DNA from: Geobacillus proteiniphilus
GTDB lineage: Bacteria > Bacillota > Bacilli > Bacillales > Anoxybacillaceae
Reading direction: 5' to 3'
Assembly: GCF_001908025.1 (NCBI RefSeq)
Contig: NZ_MQMG01000005.1
Location: forward strand, 33,632 to 97,631
Length of the DNA stretch: 64,000 nt
The position numbers and the translations under genes are program-made. Positions 42,443 through 51,575 of the stretch are shown in pieces (within the stretch, counting starts at the first letter, position 1; every line of letters starts with the position of its first letter). The notes under the pieces are model-generated. The model was not told where the DNA came from. It saw only the letters and a list, made by a program, of their open reading frames with translations, and made no database searches.

Positions 42443-43084
42443 TTGTTGCAAACATATTACACGGTCAAAGGATACGGTGAACACGAAATCGTGATCGAAA
42501 AATCACGGTTTATTTGCTATGTCAATCGCGCCGAAACAGAAGAAGAGGCCGTCGCCTTTATTCAACAGATCAAGAAGAAGCATTGGGACGCCACCCACAA
42601 CTGTTCCGCCTATTTGATCGGCGAGCATGACCAAATCCAAAAAGCGAACGATGACGGCGAGCCGAGCGGCACTGCAGGGGTGCCCATGCTTGAGGTGTTG
42701 AAGAAAAAAGGGGTGAAAGACACCGTCGCCGTTGTTACCCGCTACTTCGGCGGCATCAAGCTCGGTGCGGGCGGGTTGGTGCGCGCTTACAGCCGCGCCG
42801 TCTCCGAGGGCCTGAACGCCGCCGGCATCGTCGAACGTCGGCTCATGCGCGTCATGCATGTCACGATCGACTATCCATGGCTTGGGAAAGTGGAAAATGA
42901 GCTGCGCTCTTCCGTATATACTATTAAAAATATCCTATATGCCGACCGCGTCATGTTTGACGTTCTCGTTCCTGAGGATGGCCAGTCTTCGTTCGGCGAG
43001 TGGATGACCGAACTGACAAACGGAAGGGCGGACATTCAAGCGGGAGCGATGGAGTATGCCGAGCGGTTGCTTCCGTCTTCCTGA
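42443..43084 (+). CDS. yvyE: YvyE, IMPACT/YigZ family protein
   Basis: A 213-aa UPF0029/IMPACT-type protein. The core KKHWDATHNCSAYLIGEHDQ, ANDDGEPSGTAGVPMLEVL and RYFGGIKLGAGGLVRAY is nearly invariant in the family. IMPACT in eukaryotes modulates translation control; the bacterial role is not clear. The TTG at 42443 (GAGGTG site, 7-nt spacing) gives the MLQTYYTVKGYGEHEIV start seen in B. subtilis; the ATG at 42425 lacks a site. It is divergent from degS and precedes the LCP gene. Confidence 0.92.
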   Translation: MLQTYYTVKGYGEHEIVIEKSRFICYVNRAETEEEAVAFIQQIKKKHWDATHNCSAYLIGEHDQIQKANDDGEPSGTAGVPMLEVLKKKGVKDTVAVVTRYFGGIKLGAGGLVRAYSRAVSEGLNAAGIVERRLMRVMHVTIDYPWLGKVENELRSSVYTIKNILYADRVMFDVLVPEDGQSSFGEWMTELTNGRADIQAGAMEYAERLLPSS

Positions 43085-43117
43085 AACGAAACCGTACAAG
43101 GAAAGAAGGGTTAAACG

Positions 43118-44125
43118 ATGAATCATACAAGAAAAACGGTGAAAAAGCGGAAGAAAAAAAAGCGGCTCCGCCGATTATTTTTGCTCGTGTTTCTTCTTTT
43201 GCTCGGGGGTGTCGGCGCCTTTGGCTACAATATTTACTCCGAGACGAAACAGGCGTCAAGCAAAATTTATCAAGCCCTCGATCCATCGGGTGAGCCGCCA
43301 AAGGATATTGAAATGCGCAAAGATCCGTTTACCGTGCTGTTGGTTGGAGTGGAAAACCAGTACCACGACGAGGAGGGACGGTCTGATGTTGTTATGCTTT
43401 TGACCGTCAATCCGAAAACGAACAAGGTATATTTGTTGAGCATTCCGCGCGACACGCGCGTTTACATTCCGAGCGAAGGGCGGAAAGACAAAATCACCCA
43501 CTCCTACAGTCATGGAGGCATTCAATCGACGATTGAAGCCGTCAACGAATTGATCGATGTTCCGATCGACTATTACGTGACGACTGATTTTGAAGGATTT
43601 GAAAAAGTCGTCGATTCCCTTGGCGGCATCACGGTGGACGTTCCGTTTACGTTTAAAGCCCAACTGACCGGCTCGCTCAAATGGCATACGTTCCATAAAG
43701 GCAAACAAGAGTTGAACGGCAATGAAGCGCTCGCCTATGTGCGCATGAGAAAATCGGACCCCCGCGGCGACTTTGGCCGAAACGAGCGGCAAAAACAAGT
43801 CATTCGTGCCATTATTGACAAAAGCACGTCCATCACCTCGCTGCCGAAGCTGGATGACGTCATCGCCGATTTAGGGGATCACGTGCGGACGAACATCCCT
43901 CCGTCTGATTTGTTGTCGTTCATCTATGTCTATCAAAAAATGAAAGACGCGGATGTAGAAAATTTGCATTTGAAAGGATACGACGAAACGATCAACGGCG
44001 TGTACTACTACATCCCCGACGAGCAATCGGTCAGCTCAATCAATGAAACGCTGCGGCAAGCGCTCGAGACGTCCAATGCCTCCCTCACGCGCAGCGATTC
44101 ACCATCCACACAAAGCCAAAATTAA
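43118..44125 (+). CDS. LytR-CpsA-Psr (LCP) family cell wall polymer ligase
   Basis: A 335-aa membrane protein: a short basic cytoplasmic tail (TVKKRKKKKRLRR), one membrane helix (about 21-42) and an extracellular LCP domain. Conserved polyprenyl-phosphate and catalytic residues are visible in GRSDVVMLLTVNP, LLSIPRDTRVYI, ALAYVRMRKSDPRGDFGR and NERQKQVI. LCP proteins move polymers from undecaprenyl carriers onto peptidoglycan. Given the secondary wall polymer cluster nearby, it may attach that polymer, though teichoic acid is equally possible. A terminator follows. Confidence 0.93.
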   Translation: MNHTRKTVKKRKKKKRLRRLFLLVFLLLLGGVGAFGYNIYSETKQASSKIYQALDPSGEPPKDIEMRKDPFTVLLVGVENQYHDEEGRSDVVMLLTVNPKTNKVYLLSIPRDTRVYIPSEGRKDKITHSYSHGGIQSTIEAVNELIDVPIDYYVTTDFEGFEKVVDSLGGITVDVPFTFKAQLTGSLKWHTFHKGKQELNGNEALAYVRMRKSDPRGDFGRNERQKQVIRAIIDKSTSITSLPKLDDVIADLGDHVRTNIPPSDLLSFIYVYQKMKDADVENLHLKGYDETINGVYYYIPDEQSVSSINETLRQALETSNASLTRSDSPSTQSQN

Positions 44126-44136
44126 CGATCACAAAG

Positions 44137-44169
44137 AAGGTGCTCCCAAAAGCAATGGGGCGCCTTTTT
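44137..44169 (+). terminator. Terminator of the LCP gene
   Basis: AAGGTGCTCCC and GGGGCGCCTT stem with a run of five T, 12 bp past the stop codon. Confidence 0.85.
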
Positions 44170-44293
44170 CCATTTACAGCGTATATCATGCCGCAATGAT
44201 GATGAAAGAACACAACCTTTCATGTCCTCTGCTTTTTTTCTCTCTTTTTCAACAAAACTTTTCATTTTTTCTCATAATAGGACTGAATTCGGG

Positions 44294-44322
44294 TTGGATA
44301 AAACGGCAAAATTCGCTATGAT
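44294..44322 (+). promoter_or_regulatory. Sigma-A promoter of the amidase operon
   Basis: TTGGAT (44294-44299), 17-nt spacer, TATGAT (44317-44322), about 45 nt before the TTG start. Confidence 0.72.
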
Positions 44323-44366
44323 AGTATAGAAAACGCAAACTTGAGAAAAAAGGGGGGATCGAATCC

Positions 44367-46598
44367 TTGAAAAAAACGCTTCTTTCCGTCCTGTTGGCGA
44401 CCTGCCCGCTGTGGCCGTCGGCCGCCTTGGCCGCCGATGGAAGTCCGTCCTCATCCTCACCGACACTCATGGTCGCTGAGCATAACTCTTTGCTAAGGAG
44501 AGGAGCGACGGATTCCTACCGCGTCGTTGGGTCGATTCCCGCCGGACAACAAGTGAAAGTCATAGACGAGTTTCAAAACACCTATGGTGAAACGTGGTAT
44601 CGCATCGAGTACGGAGGCGTCACCGGCTGGGCGCGTGCGGACAGCTTTTCCAACCAACCGCCTTCTATGCTCGTCGGAAAGCGGGCGGTGATCGCCGCCA
44701 ACGACATCGCGATGCGCAAGGGGGCATCCCCTTACTATCCGGTCGTAAAAACACTGTCTAACGGTGATGTCGTCTCCATCATTGCCGAGTTCACCAATTC
44801 GCTCGGAGAACAGTATGTGCGTGTGGAATGGGCGGGAGTCAAAGGATGGGTGAAAACGAAACAGATCTACATACCAGAACAGCTCCCGACACTTTTGCCG
44901 ACATTCGTAAACGTTGCACAATCCTCTCCGGTTCGCCGCGGAGCGAGCGTCAATTACCGCGCCGTTGCCACAGTGGCACGCGGACAAACCGTCAAAGTGA
45001 TTGACCTATTCGTGACAGGCAACCGGGAACTTTGGTATCGCGTCGACCTTGGACATATTCGAGGATGGGTGTCGGAAAAAGTGTTGACGATGCCAACAGC
45101 CATTTCTGTTCCAAACGATGTCTCTGATACGTCCGACATCGACGGTAAGCCGCTGACGATCAGCGTGTCGGTCGCCAATGTGCGGCAAGCTCCATCTTTA
45201 AAAGCAAAAGTCGTCACCCAACTGAAAAAAGGAACCAAACTGAACAGCCTGTCAAGCGCCAAAGATGCGTCGGGAGCGCTTTGGTACAAAGTGTCCCTCA
45301 ATGGAAAAACGCTCGGCTGGGTGCACGAGACGGTCGTAACCAAATCCTACCTTTCCCCACCAGCCAGCCAGGGGAAGCAAAAGCAGGTGACAACCGCTAA
45401 TGCGGCGCTGTTTGCCGAACCTTCGTTGAGCGCCGCCATCATTGAGCGGGTGGCGAAAAACAGAACGGTCACGGTTTTGAAGACGACAGAAGCATCTCCG
45501 TTCGACTGGGTGCAAGTCACCTCTGCATCGGGGAAAACAGGATGGATGCCGGCGTTTGAGGTAAAAGCCCCATCCTACGTATACGTCAAACAGGCGGGCA
45601 CTCCGCTGCGCCGAGGCGCCTCTTCGAACTATCAATCGTTGAAGGCACTGGCAGCGAATGAGCGGCTTGCTGTCCTTTACGAATATCATGGATGGCTGAA
45701 TGTCGAAACATCCAATGGCGTCCGCGGATGGGTGGAGGAATCAAGCACATCTACCGTCGCCTTAAATAGTCTCGTTGAACCGACGTTTTCGACCATCAAC
45801 GAAGATGCCTATTTGACGTGGAAAAAAACTTCTAATTTCCGCGTCTCCTATTCGTTGTTGCCGGGCAATCGTCTGAAAATCACCGGCTCGTTTTCCTACG
45901 CTGAAGTCCCGTCGACCGACATTCCAGGCATACAAACTGTGGAGTGGAACGGCAGCAGCCTGCTCATCACCTTTGAACCGGGGTACACGTTCACCCTTCG
46001 CCATTACAGCGACCAATTGGCGCTGAAAATTCTCGAGACCGGGCTCAAGGGCAAAAAAATCATCATTGACGCAGGGCATGGGGCGCACGACACGGGGGCG
46101 ATCGGCCCTGGCGGCACGCGGGAAAAAGATATTACTCTCGACACCGCCTTATTACTAAAAGAAGAATTGGAGCGGGCCGGAGCGATCGTGAAATTGACGC
46201 GAAGCACCGACATCTTTTTGGAGCTGTCTGAACGGACATGGATCGCCAACAGTTCCGACTACGACGCCTTTATCAGCATTCACGCCGACTCGTACTCGCG
46301 GACATCTCGCGGAACGACGACGTACTACAACGTATCGAGCAACTTCAATGGGCCAAAAAGCGAGCAGTTGGCCGCCATCGTGCAAAAACATCTTGTCCAA
46401 CAGCTCGGAACATATGACCGCGGCCATAAAACGCAAGACTTTTACGTCAACCGGAAAAACGAGCTGCCGAGCATTCTCGTTGAGCTCGCCTTCATCTCCA
46501 ATCCGAATGAAGAGGCGCTGCTCAAAACGAAAGCGTTCCGCCAAAAAGCGGCCGTCGGCATTCGCGAAGGATTGGAAGAGTATTTCAGCCAATTCTAG
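44367..46598 (+). CDS. N-acetylmuramoyl-L-alanine amidase with six SH3b repeats
   Basis: A 743-aa secreted autolysin. TTG start behind AGGGGGG; signal peptide KKTLLSVLLATCPLWPSAAL. Six SH3b wall-binding repeats follow (about residues 35-470), each with an RRGAS/RKGAS-like loop and a terminal GWV or GWA. Next is an AMIN-like beta domain (about 475-560) and a C-terminal amidase_3 domain with zinc ligands His in DAGHGAHD, Glu in GGTREKD, His in SIHADSY, and catalytic Glu in LVELAFIS. It cleaves the bond between muramic acid and the stem peptide. With the LytB-like gene downstream it resembles the lytABC operon of B. subtilis. Confidence 0.93.
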   Translation: MKKTLLSVLLATCPLWPSAALAADGSPSSSSPTLMVAEHNSLLRRGATDSYRVVGSIPAGQQVKVIDEFQNTYGETWYRIEYGGVTGWARADSFSNQPPSMLVGKRAVIAANDIAMRKGASPYYPVVKTLSNGDVVSIIAEFTNSLGEQYVRVEWAGVKGWVKTKQIYIPEQLPTLLPTFVNVAQSSPVRRGASVNYRAVATVARGQTVKVIDLFVTGNRELWYRVDLGHIRGWVSEKVLTMPTAISVPNDVSDTSDIDGKPLTISVSVANVRQAPSLKAKVVTQLKKGTKLNSLSSAKDASGALWYKVSLNGKTLGWVHETVVTKSYLSPPASQGKQKQVTTANAALFAEPSLSAAIIERVAKNRTVTVLKTTEASPFDWVQVTSASGKTGWMPAFEVKAPSYVYVKQAGTPLRRGASSNYQSLKALAANERLAVLYEYHGWLNVETSNGVRGWVEESSTSTVALNSLVEPTFSTINEDAYLTWKKTSNFRVSYSLLPGNRLKITGSFSYAEVPSTDIPGIQTVEWNGSSLLITFEPGYTFTLRHYSDQLALKILETGLKGKKIIIDAGHGAHDTGAIGPGGTREKDITLDTALLLKEELERAGAIVKLTRSTDIFLELSERTWIANSSDYDAFISIHADSYSRTSRGTTTYYNVSSNFNGPKSEQLAAIVQKHLVQQLGTYDRGHKTQDFYVNRKNELPSILVELAFISNPNEEALLKTKAFRQKAAVGIREGLEEYFSQF

Positions 46599-46611
46599 TT
46601 TGTTCGCGTTC

Positions 46612-46781
46612 GGAGAATAATAGCATGAGAAGGCCGGTAATGCAACGGATTGCAAAGCTTTACGACGGAGTTCGTCAAACTGAGAAACATGGCAACATCG
46701 CGTTTTCATTCCTTGCGATTCCTCATGAGCCAAGCGAATCCGTTGTTTTTCACCGGCCTTTTAGGAAAGCTATTATTCTCC
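46612..46781 (+). promoter_or_regulatory. 170-nt nested stem structure between amidase and SH3 genes
   Basis: Three perfect stems nest: GGAGAATAATAGC/GCTATTATTCTCC (46612-46624, 46769-46781), AAGGCCGGT/ACCGGCCTT (46630-46638, 46752-46760), CAACGGATT/AATCCGTTG (46643-46651, 46737-46745). Inside are GACG/CGTC and ATCGC/GCGAT hairpins, giving a multi-branched fold. It starts 14 bp after the amidase stop and ends 21 bp before the next ribosome site. It may be a processing, attenuation or ligand-sensing RNA, or a palindromic mobile element. Confidence 0.65.
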
Positions 46782-46815
46782 TTTCTTTCCATATCCAAAA
46801 ACGGGGGAGATGAAC

Positions 46816-47493
46816 ATGATGAAACGAAAAGCCAAATGGGCCATTGCTGCCAGCCTGGCGGTCGGGATGACGGCAGGCGCCCTCTTGTTTACGCCATCGG
46901 CGATGAAAGCATCGGAAGAAGTCGTGTTAGCGAGCGTCGACTGGGTGACTTCTCAGCTCAACCCGGTGAAAAACGACATTGCCAACTTGAAAGCACAACT
47001 GGCCGCCCAGCAACAACAAATTCAACAACTTCAACAACAACTTGCCAGCAAACCCGCTTCGCCTTCTTTGCCTTCTGTCGTCTATGTAGCGAAAAACAAC
47101 GCGGCCGTCCGCAGCGGAGCGTCAACGAGCTACCGCGTCATCACCTATAAACAGGCGGGAACTTCACTGCAAGTCGTCGGGGCGCACCTTACTTCCCAAG
47201 GACTGTGGTACAACGTCGTTCTCTCTTCATCGCTGAAAGGATGGATCTATTCAGGCGATGTCTCGACATCCGCCGTCAGCAGCGACAGCACCAAATATGT
47301 CATCGCCACGGCCGCAGTCAATATTCGAAAAGGGGCATCAACCTCTTACCCTATTGTGGCGACGGTTCCGAAGGGGACACAAATGACCTATATCCAGCCG
47401 TTTACCAACATCAAAGGAGAGAAATGGTACAACGTGCAGCTGTCTGACGGGCGGCGGGGTTGGATGGCTGCTGAATTTGGTGAGGTGAAGTAG
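46816..47493 (+). CDS. Secreted SH3b-domain protein with N-terminal coiled coil
   Basis: A 225-aa exported protein. Signal peptide (MMKRKAKWAIAASLAVGMTA), a Gln-rich coiled coil (VKNDIANLKAQLAAQQQQIQ and on), then two SH3b domains (about 90-150: NNAAVRSGASTSYRV; 158-222: VNIRKGASTSYPIVA). No catalytic domain, so it probably binds the wall and recruits or regulates the neighbouring amidase. The ATG at 46816 has GGGGGAG six bases upstream; the ATG at 46810 touches that site. Confidence 0.88.
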   Translation: MMKRKAKWAIAASLAVGMTAGALLFTPSAMKASEEVVLASVDWVTSQLNPVKNDIANLKAQLAAQQQQIQQLQQQLASKPASPSLPSVVYVAKNNAAVRSGASTSYRVITYKQAGTSLQVVGAHLTSQGLWYNVVLSSSLKGWIYSGDVSTSAVSSDSTKYVIATAAVNIRKGASTSYPIVATVPKGTQMTYIQPFTNIKGEKWYNVQLSDGRRGWMAAEFGEVK

Positions 47494-47496
47494 ACG

Positions 47497-48831
47497 GTGA
47501 AAAAATTAGCGTGGTTGGCCGTCGGCCTGTTTTTGCTCATCGTCTCTCCTTCCGCCTCGAACGCCGCTGGGGTGAAAACGTACAACAATCCCGTGCAAGT
47601 CCTTTTATATAAAGGGACATCGGCGACAGTCGCCGTCGAAGGAAACTATCAAATCGTCAATAAAGAGACATTGACGATCACCCCGTTGCCAAGCGGGACA
47701 AGCCTGACATTTCGGTCTTCCTCTTCGACCGTGTTTGTCACGTACAACGGAAAGACGGATTTTTCAAGCACCGGATTTACCATTCAAGAAACGATCGGCG
47801 CTGCGCCGTTGTCCCTTGTGAAAGTGAATCAAACCCGTTATCGCGGCAGCGTCGACATTCGCCGGCAAAACAACGCCTTGTATGCTGTCAATATTTTAGA
47901 TATGGAAGATTATTTAAAAGGAGTCGTGCCGAGCGAGATGCCTGCCTCTTGGCCGCTCGAAGCGCTGAAGGCGCAAGCCATTGCGGCCCGAAACTATGCC
48001 TATAAACATAAAACAAGTTTGACGACCAATCCAAACACACAGACGTATAAAGGATATGATGGAGAATCTCCCCGGTCGAACGAGGCAGTCGAAGCAACAA
48101 GAGGGCTGTATCTCAAATATAACGGCAATGTCATCGAAACGTATTACCACTCGACAAGCGGCGGCAGAACCGCCAACGTAAGCGACGTCTGGAACTCGTC
48201 GCAAACCGCCTACCCATATTTGGCGAGCGTCGATGACCCGTATGAATCATCGCCGTACAGCCGCTGGTCGTTCACCTTCTCGCCGTCTGTGCTGTTGCGT
48301 TCCTTCGGGATCACCGATCCATCGGTTGTTTTATACGACGTCTCGATCGCCAAAACCGGCGCGAACGGAGAAGTGGGTGCCGTCACGATTGAAACCTCGG
48401 CAGGCGAAAAAACGGTGAAAGGCAATGAAACGACCATCCGCAAACTGTTCCCGCTAGACGGCAATCAATTTTACGGCATCTTGCCGTCCAACTGGTTTGA
48501 CATTCAAGTGCAAAAAAGCGGTCCATCAGTGTCGATTCAAACGACTAGCGGCAACATCGCCGCCTCTCCCTTGTCATCTTACTCCGTCCAAACAGGGAAC
48601 GGAACGGTTTCGCTCGCCGGCGTCGAAGGAATCAAAGTACAAACAACGGATGGCATCATGCCGCTTTCCGCCTCGCCGTCAGGGGTTAACTCGATCATCG
48701 TCACTGGAAAAGGATGGGGGCACCGGATCGGCATGAGCCAATACGGAGCAAAAGCATTCGCCGAGCGCGGATGGACGGCGGAGCAAATTTTAGAGCATTA
48801 CTTCCGCGGGGCGGAAGTCTCGTTCGAGTGA
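47497..48831 (+). CDS. lytB: SpoIID/LytB domain protein
   Basis: A 444-aa secreted protein of the SpoIID family. Signal peptide KKLAWLAVGLFLLIVSPSAS. The SpoIID core is clear: VNILDMEDYLKGVVPSEMPA, LKAQAIAARNYAYKH, TYYHSTSGGRTAN, and a C-terminal GKGWGHRIGMSQYGAKAFAE. SpoIID is a lytic transglycosylase acting on denuded glycans, while LytB of B. subtilis modulates the LytC amidase. GTG start with GAGGTGAAG. It starts 3 bp after the SH3 gene, and a bidirectional terminator follows. Confidence 0.93.
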   Translation: MKKLAWLAVGLFLLIVSPSASNAAGVKTYNNPVQVLLYKGTSATVAVEGNYQIVNKETLTITPLPSGTSLTFRSSSSTVFVTYNGKTDFSSTGFTIQETIGAAPLSLVKVNQTRYRGSVDIRRQNNALYAVNILDMEDYLKGVVPSEMPASWPLEALKAQAIAARNYAYKHKTSLTTNPNTQTYKGYDGESPRSNEAVEATRGLYLKYNGNVIETYYHSTSGGRTANVSDVWNSSQTAYPYLASVDDPYESSPYSRWSFTFSPSVLLRSFGITDPSVVLYDVSIAKTGANGEVGAVTIETSAGEKTVKGNETTIRKLFPLDGNQFYGILPSNWFDIQVQKSGPSVSIQTTSGNIAASPLSSYSVQTGNGTVSLAGVEGIKVQTTDGIMPLSASPSGVNSIIVTGKGWGHRIGMSQYGAKAFAERGWTAEQILEHYFRGAEVSFE

Positions 48832-48935
48832 AAGCGTGACGATTGTGAAAGAAAACATCACTCGCATTACAACACTCCCGACGCGGTCGGAAAATATCTT
48901 TCCAAATGGAAACATAGCCGCTTTTCACATAAAGG

Positions 48936-48978
48936 AAAGGGCATCCTGCTTATGAGCCGGACACCCTTTTCTTTTTTT
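48936..48978. terminator. Bidirectional terminator between lytB and the polysaccharide cluster
   Basis: AAAGGGCATCC and GGACACCCTTT pair around an 11-base loop, followed by CTTTTTTT on the plus strand. A-rich bases on the other side allow use by the minus-strand glycosyltransferase operon, which ends at 48977. Confidence 0.8.
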
Positions 48979-50233
48979 ATTGTTCCGCCGGCCAAACGGA
49001 TTCGCGTTTTGTTTCATCGCCAAGGGCGTGAAGCAAATCGTCGACAATGCGAATCCATGAGTATTGCTCCACCGCCAACTTGCGCCCATTTTCCGCCATC
49101 TTTTCGTATTCCTCTCTCGGAAGGCAAAGCAGCTCGAGAATCGCCGCGGCGATCTGTTCGGGATTTTCTGGAGGAGCGATTTTTCCGCAATGGTATGTTT
49201 CTAAAATCTCTGCGCTCTCCCCTTCGCCGCAATACAGCACCGGGGTTCCGGTGGCGATCGCCGGGAAAATTTTCGACGGCCTTGCTCCTTTAAACAAATC
49301 GATGTTGCGCAGCGAAACGATGCTGTAATCGGTGATGGAGAAAATCTCCGGCATCTTCTCAACCGGAACGGATCCGTAAAACGTCACGTTGTCAAGGCCA
49401 AGCTCTTCTTTTAACGCCATCAGCTTTTCTCGCTCTTGGCCGTCGCCGACAAACAGGAAATGCGCCCGTTCATCTTTCGCTTTGACGATGGCCGCCGCCC
49501 GCAGCACCGAATCGAGCCCTTGGGCGTATCCCATCGTTCCGGCGTACGTAAACACCACTTTTCCTTCGAGCCCTAATTCCGCAAGCAGCTTCTTGTTTTT
49601 CGGCAACGGGCGAAACACATCCGTGTTGACGCCGTTCGGCAATAAAAAGACATCCTCGGGCGCCTTCCCTTGCTCAATCATATAATCGCGAATGCCTTCC
49701 GTCGCGGCGGCGATTTTCCACGCCTTCCGGTATAAAAACAGCTCGAGCCATCTCGCCATTCGGATGAACAGCCGATTTTTCAAAATGCCGAGCTCAACGG
49801 CCGATTCCGGCCAAATGTCGGCGACGTTGAAAACAAACTTCGCCCGTTTCAACTTCGCGCCCACGTACCCGGTGATCCCTAAAAACAACGGCGGGGAATT
49901 GCAAATGATCACATCCGTCGGCTTCGCTTTCACAAGCAGCGAATAAAACGAGCTGAACGTAAACGAAAAATACGAAGCGAGCCGTTTCCAAAAGCTCCCC
50001 TTTGGCGACGGATAAATCCATGTCCGATGAACGGGAATGCCGTCCCATTGTTCGAACAAATAAAACAGGCCGCGGTATGGCTTGGGGATGACGCCGTGCG
50101 GATGATGCGGGAACGCCGTGAGCACTTCCACTTGATGCCCCCGTTTGATCAGCTCTTTGCTCACCTCATACACACGAATTTGCGGTGCGCCTGTTTCCGG
50201 CGGGAAGTGTTGGCATAGGTAAATGATCCTCAT
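48977..50233 (-). CDS. GT4-family glycosyltransferase (WbuB/WcaI-like)
   Basis: A 418-aa cytoplasmic, probably membrane-associated transferase with two Rossmann halves. N-terminus MRIIYLCQHFPPETGAPQIR is typical of the WbuB-like subgroup. The C-terminal donor-binding half has GTMGYAQGLDSVLRAAAIV and LFKGARPSKIFPAIATGTPV with the E-x7-E region GEGESAEILE. It adds one sugar to the lipid-linked repeat unit; donor and linkage cannot be read from sequence. ATG 50233 overlaps the stop of the small gene before it. Confidence 0.92.
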   Translation of the reverse strand: MRIIYLCQHFPPETGAPQIRVYEVSKELIKRGHQVEVLTAFPHHPHGVIPKPYRGLFYLFEQWDGIPVHRTWIYPSPKGSFWKRLASYFSFTFSSFYSLLVKAKPTDVIICNSPPLFLGITGYVGAKLKRAKFVFNVADIWPESAVELGILKNRLFIRMARWLELFLYRKAWKIAAATEGIRDYMIEQGKAPEDVFLLPNGVNTDVFRPLPKNKKLLAELGLEGKVVFTYAGTMGYAQGLDSVLRAAAIVKAKDERAHFLFVGDGQEREKLMALKEELGLDNVTFYGSVPVEKMPEIFSITDYSIVSLRNIDLFKGARPSKIFPAIATGTPVLYCGEGESAEILETYHCGKIAPPENPEQIAAAILELLCLPREEYEKMAENGRKLAVEQYSWIRIVDDLLHALGDETKRESVWPAEQ

Positions 50234-50496
50234 GGCCCGCTCCACACCACTTTCCCAAAAAATCGCAAACGAACGTTCCATTTCGAGCGCCAAGAGGCGA
50301 GCGCAAACGAGGCGTGGAAAAGGGGAAACGCCCCCCTGGCATCGTCCCGCTGTCCTTGGATGGATAATCGTTGCCGCGAACCAACGGTCATCATGAGCTT
50401 GCCAACGGAAAGCCGCCGGCTTCGCGACTTAGCCTCCGCTTTCGGCAACAAACGAGCACCAACCGCGACGGCTGACATGACGGCTTGGTTCCTCAT
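50230..50496 (-). CDS. Small uncharacterised ORF coupled between two glycosyltransferases
   Basis: An 88-aa basic ORF whose ATG overlaps the stop of the previous glycosyltransferase (ATGA) and whose TGA overlaps the ATG of the next. There is no recognisable domain; the sequence is Arg/Lys/Ser-rich (PKAEAKSRSRRLSVGKLMM). Exact coupling at both ends argues for translation, but it may be a remnant of a deleted gene kept only to couple its neighbours. Confidence 0.4.
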   Translation of the reverse strand: MRNQAVMSAVAVGARLLPKAEAKSRSRRLSVGKLMMTVGSRQRLSIQGQRDDARGAFPLFHASFALASWRSKWNVRLRFFGKVVWSGP

Positions 50497-51575
50497 CGAC
50501 TCCCTCCACCGCCTTTCAACGTTTGTTCATACAATCGGATCATGCGCATCGCATTTTCCGTCCAATCGTAATGTTCATGGACATGTTTGACGCCGTTTTC
50601 CCCCATTCGTTGCCGCAGCCTCTCATCAAGCAGCAGCCGTTCGAACGCCTCCGCCAGCTTTTCCGGACTGTTTTTCGGCACGATCAACCCCGTTGTTCCC
50701 TCACGGACGACTTCCGGCAGCCCGCCGACGTTGGAGACGACAACGGGAACGCCGCACGCCATCGCCTCGACGGCGGCAACGCCAAAACTTTCGCTGTCTT
50801 CAGTCGAAGGCACGGCGAAAATATCCATTTGATTGATATACAGCGGCACTTGTTCGTTCGGAACTTTGCCGGCAAACGTCGTCACGGATTGGATGCCGAG
50901 GCGGGCGCACAGCTCCTCGTATTCACTCCGCTGCGGCCCGTCGCCGACGATCAACAGCTCCGTTTGCGGATGCCGCTCGTGCACAATGGCAAACGCCCGA
51001 ATCAAATCGGCGATCCCGTACTTGTCGGAAAGAGCTTTCACCGTGCCGATCGTCACGGTCCGTTTCGGCTGTTTCGGCAACGGTTTGAAGCGGGCGACAT
51101 CAACACCAAACGGCGTCACTTCGATCGGTTTGTCCGTATACTTTCCGGTTTCTTTCGCCATCACATGGCTTGTCGAACAAATGACATCCGCACGCTGGAA
51201 TGTATATTCAAGCATCCGTCGGTTCCAACGATTGGCATTCGGAAACTGATACACGTCGCGCCCCCAGACGGAGACGTAAAACGGATGATACCCCGCAAGC
51301 GCCCCGATCAACCCGTAGCTGGAGGCATAATGGGCGTGCAAAATATCTGGTTGAAACGAAGCGAGCAGCCGCTTTAATGAAAAGACAGTGGAAAAATACG
51401 ACAACTTCCCCGGCAGCCATTTCGGCAGCACGACTGTCTCGACTTCTTTCGCTTGCTCCGGCCCGTAATGGTCTTTAAACGTCACGACTTTCACATCAAT
51501 GCCTTGCGTTTGGTAAAAGCGGGCCCACTTATGCGTATGGATCGATTTGCTTGGAGCCAATAAGGCGACTTTCAT
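50493..51575 (-). CDS. GT4-family glycosyltransferase
   Basis: A 360-aa transferase. N-terminal half MKVALLAPSKSIHTHKWARF with ILHAHYASSYGLIGALAGYH; C-terminal donor half with IGTVKALSDKYGIADLIRAF, FAVPSTEDSESFGVAAVEAM (the E-x7-E signature) and ACGVPVVVSNVGGLPEVV. It resembles retaining GT4 enzymes of wall and capsule clusters. ATG 51575 overlaps the stop of the preceding gene (ATGA); the frame extends 17 codons further without need. Confidence 0.92.
   Translation of the reverse strand: MKVALLAPSKSIHTHKWARFYQTQGIDVKVVTFKDHYGPEQAKEVETVVLPKWLPGKLSYFSTVFSLKRLLASFQPDILHAHYASSYGLIGALAGYHPFYVSVWGRDVYQFPNANRWNRRMLEYTFQRADVICSTSHVMAKETGKYTDKPIEVTPFGVDVARFKPLPKQPKRTVTIGTVKALSDKYGIADLIRAFAIVHERHPQTELLIVGDGPQRSEYEELCARLGIQSVTTFAGKVPNEQVPLYINQMDIFAVPSTEDSESFGVAAVEAMACGVPVVVSNVGGLPEVVREGTTGLIVPKNSPEKLAEAFERLLLDERLRQRMGENGVKHVHEHYDWTENAMRMIRLYEQTLKGGGGSR

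Noticed and set aside
46612..46781. Known cyclic-di-AMP (ydaO) or cyclic-di-GMP riboswitch
   Set aside because: Stems are strong but the conserved loop sequences of those classes are not present.
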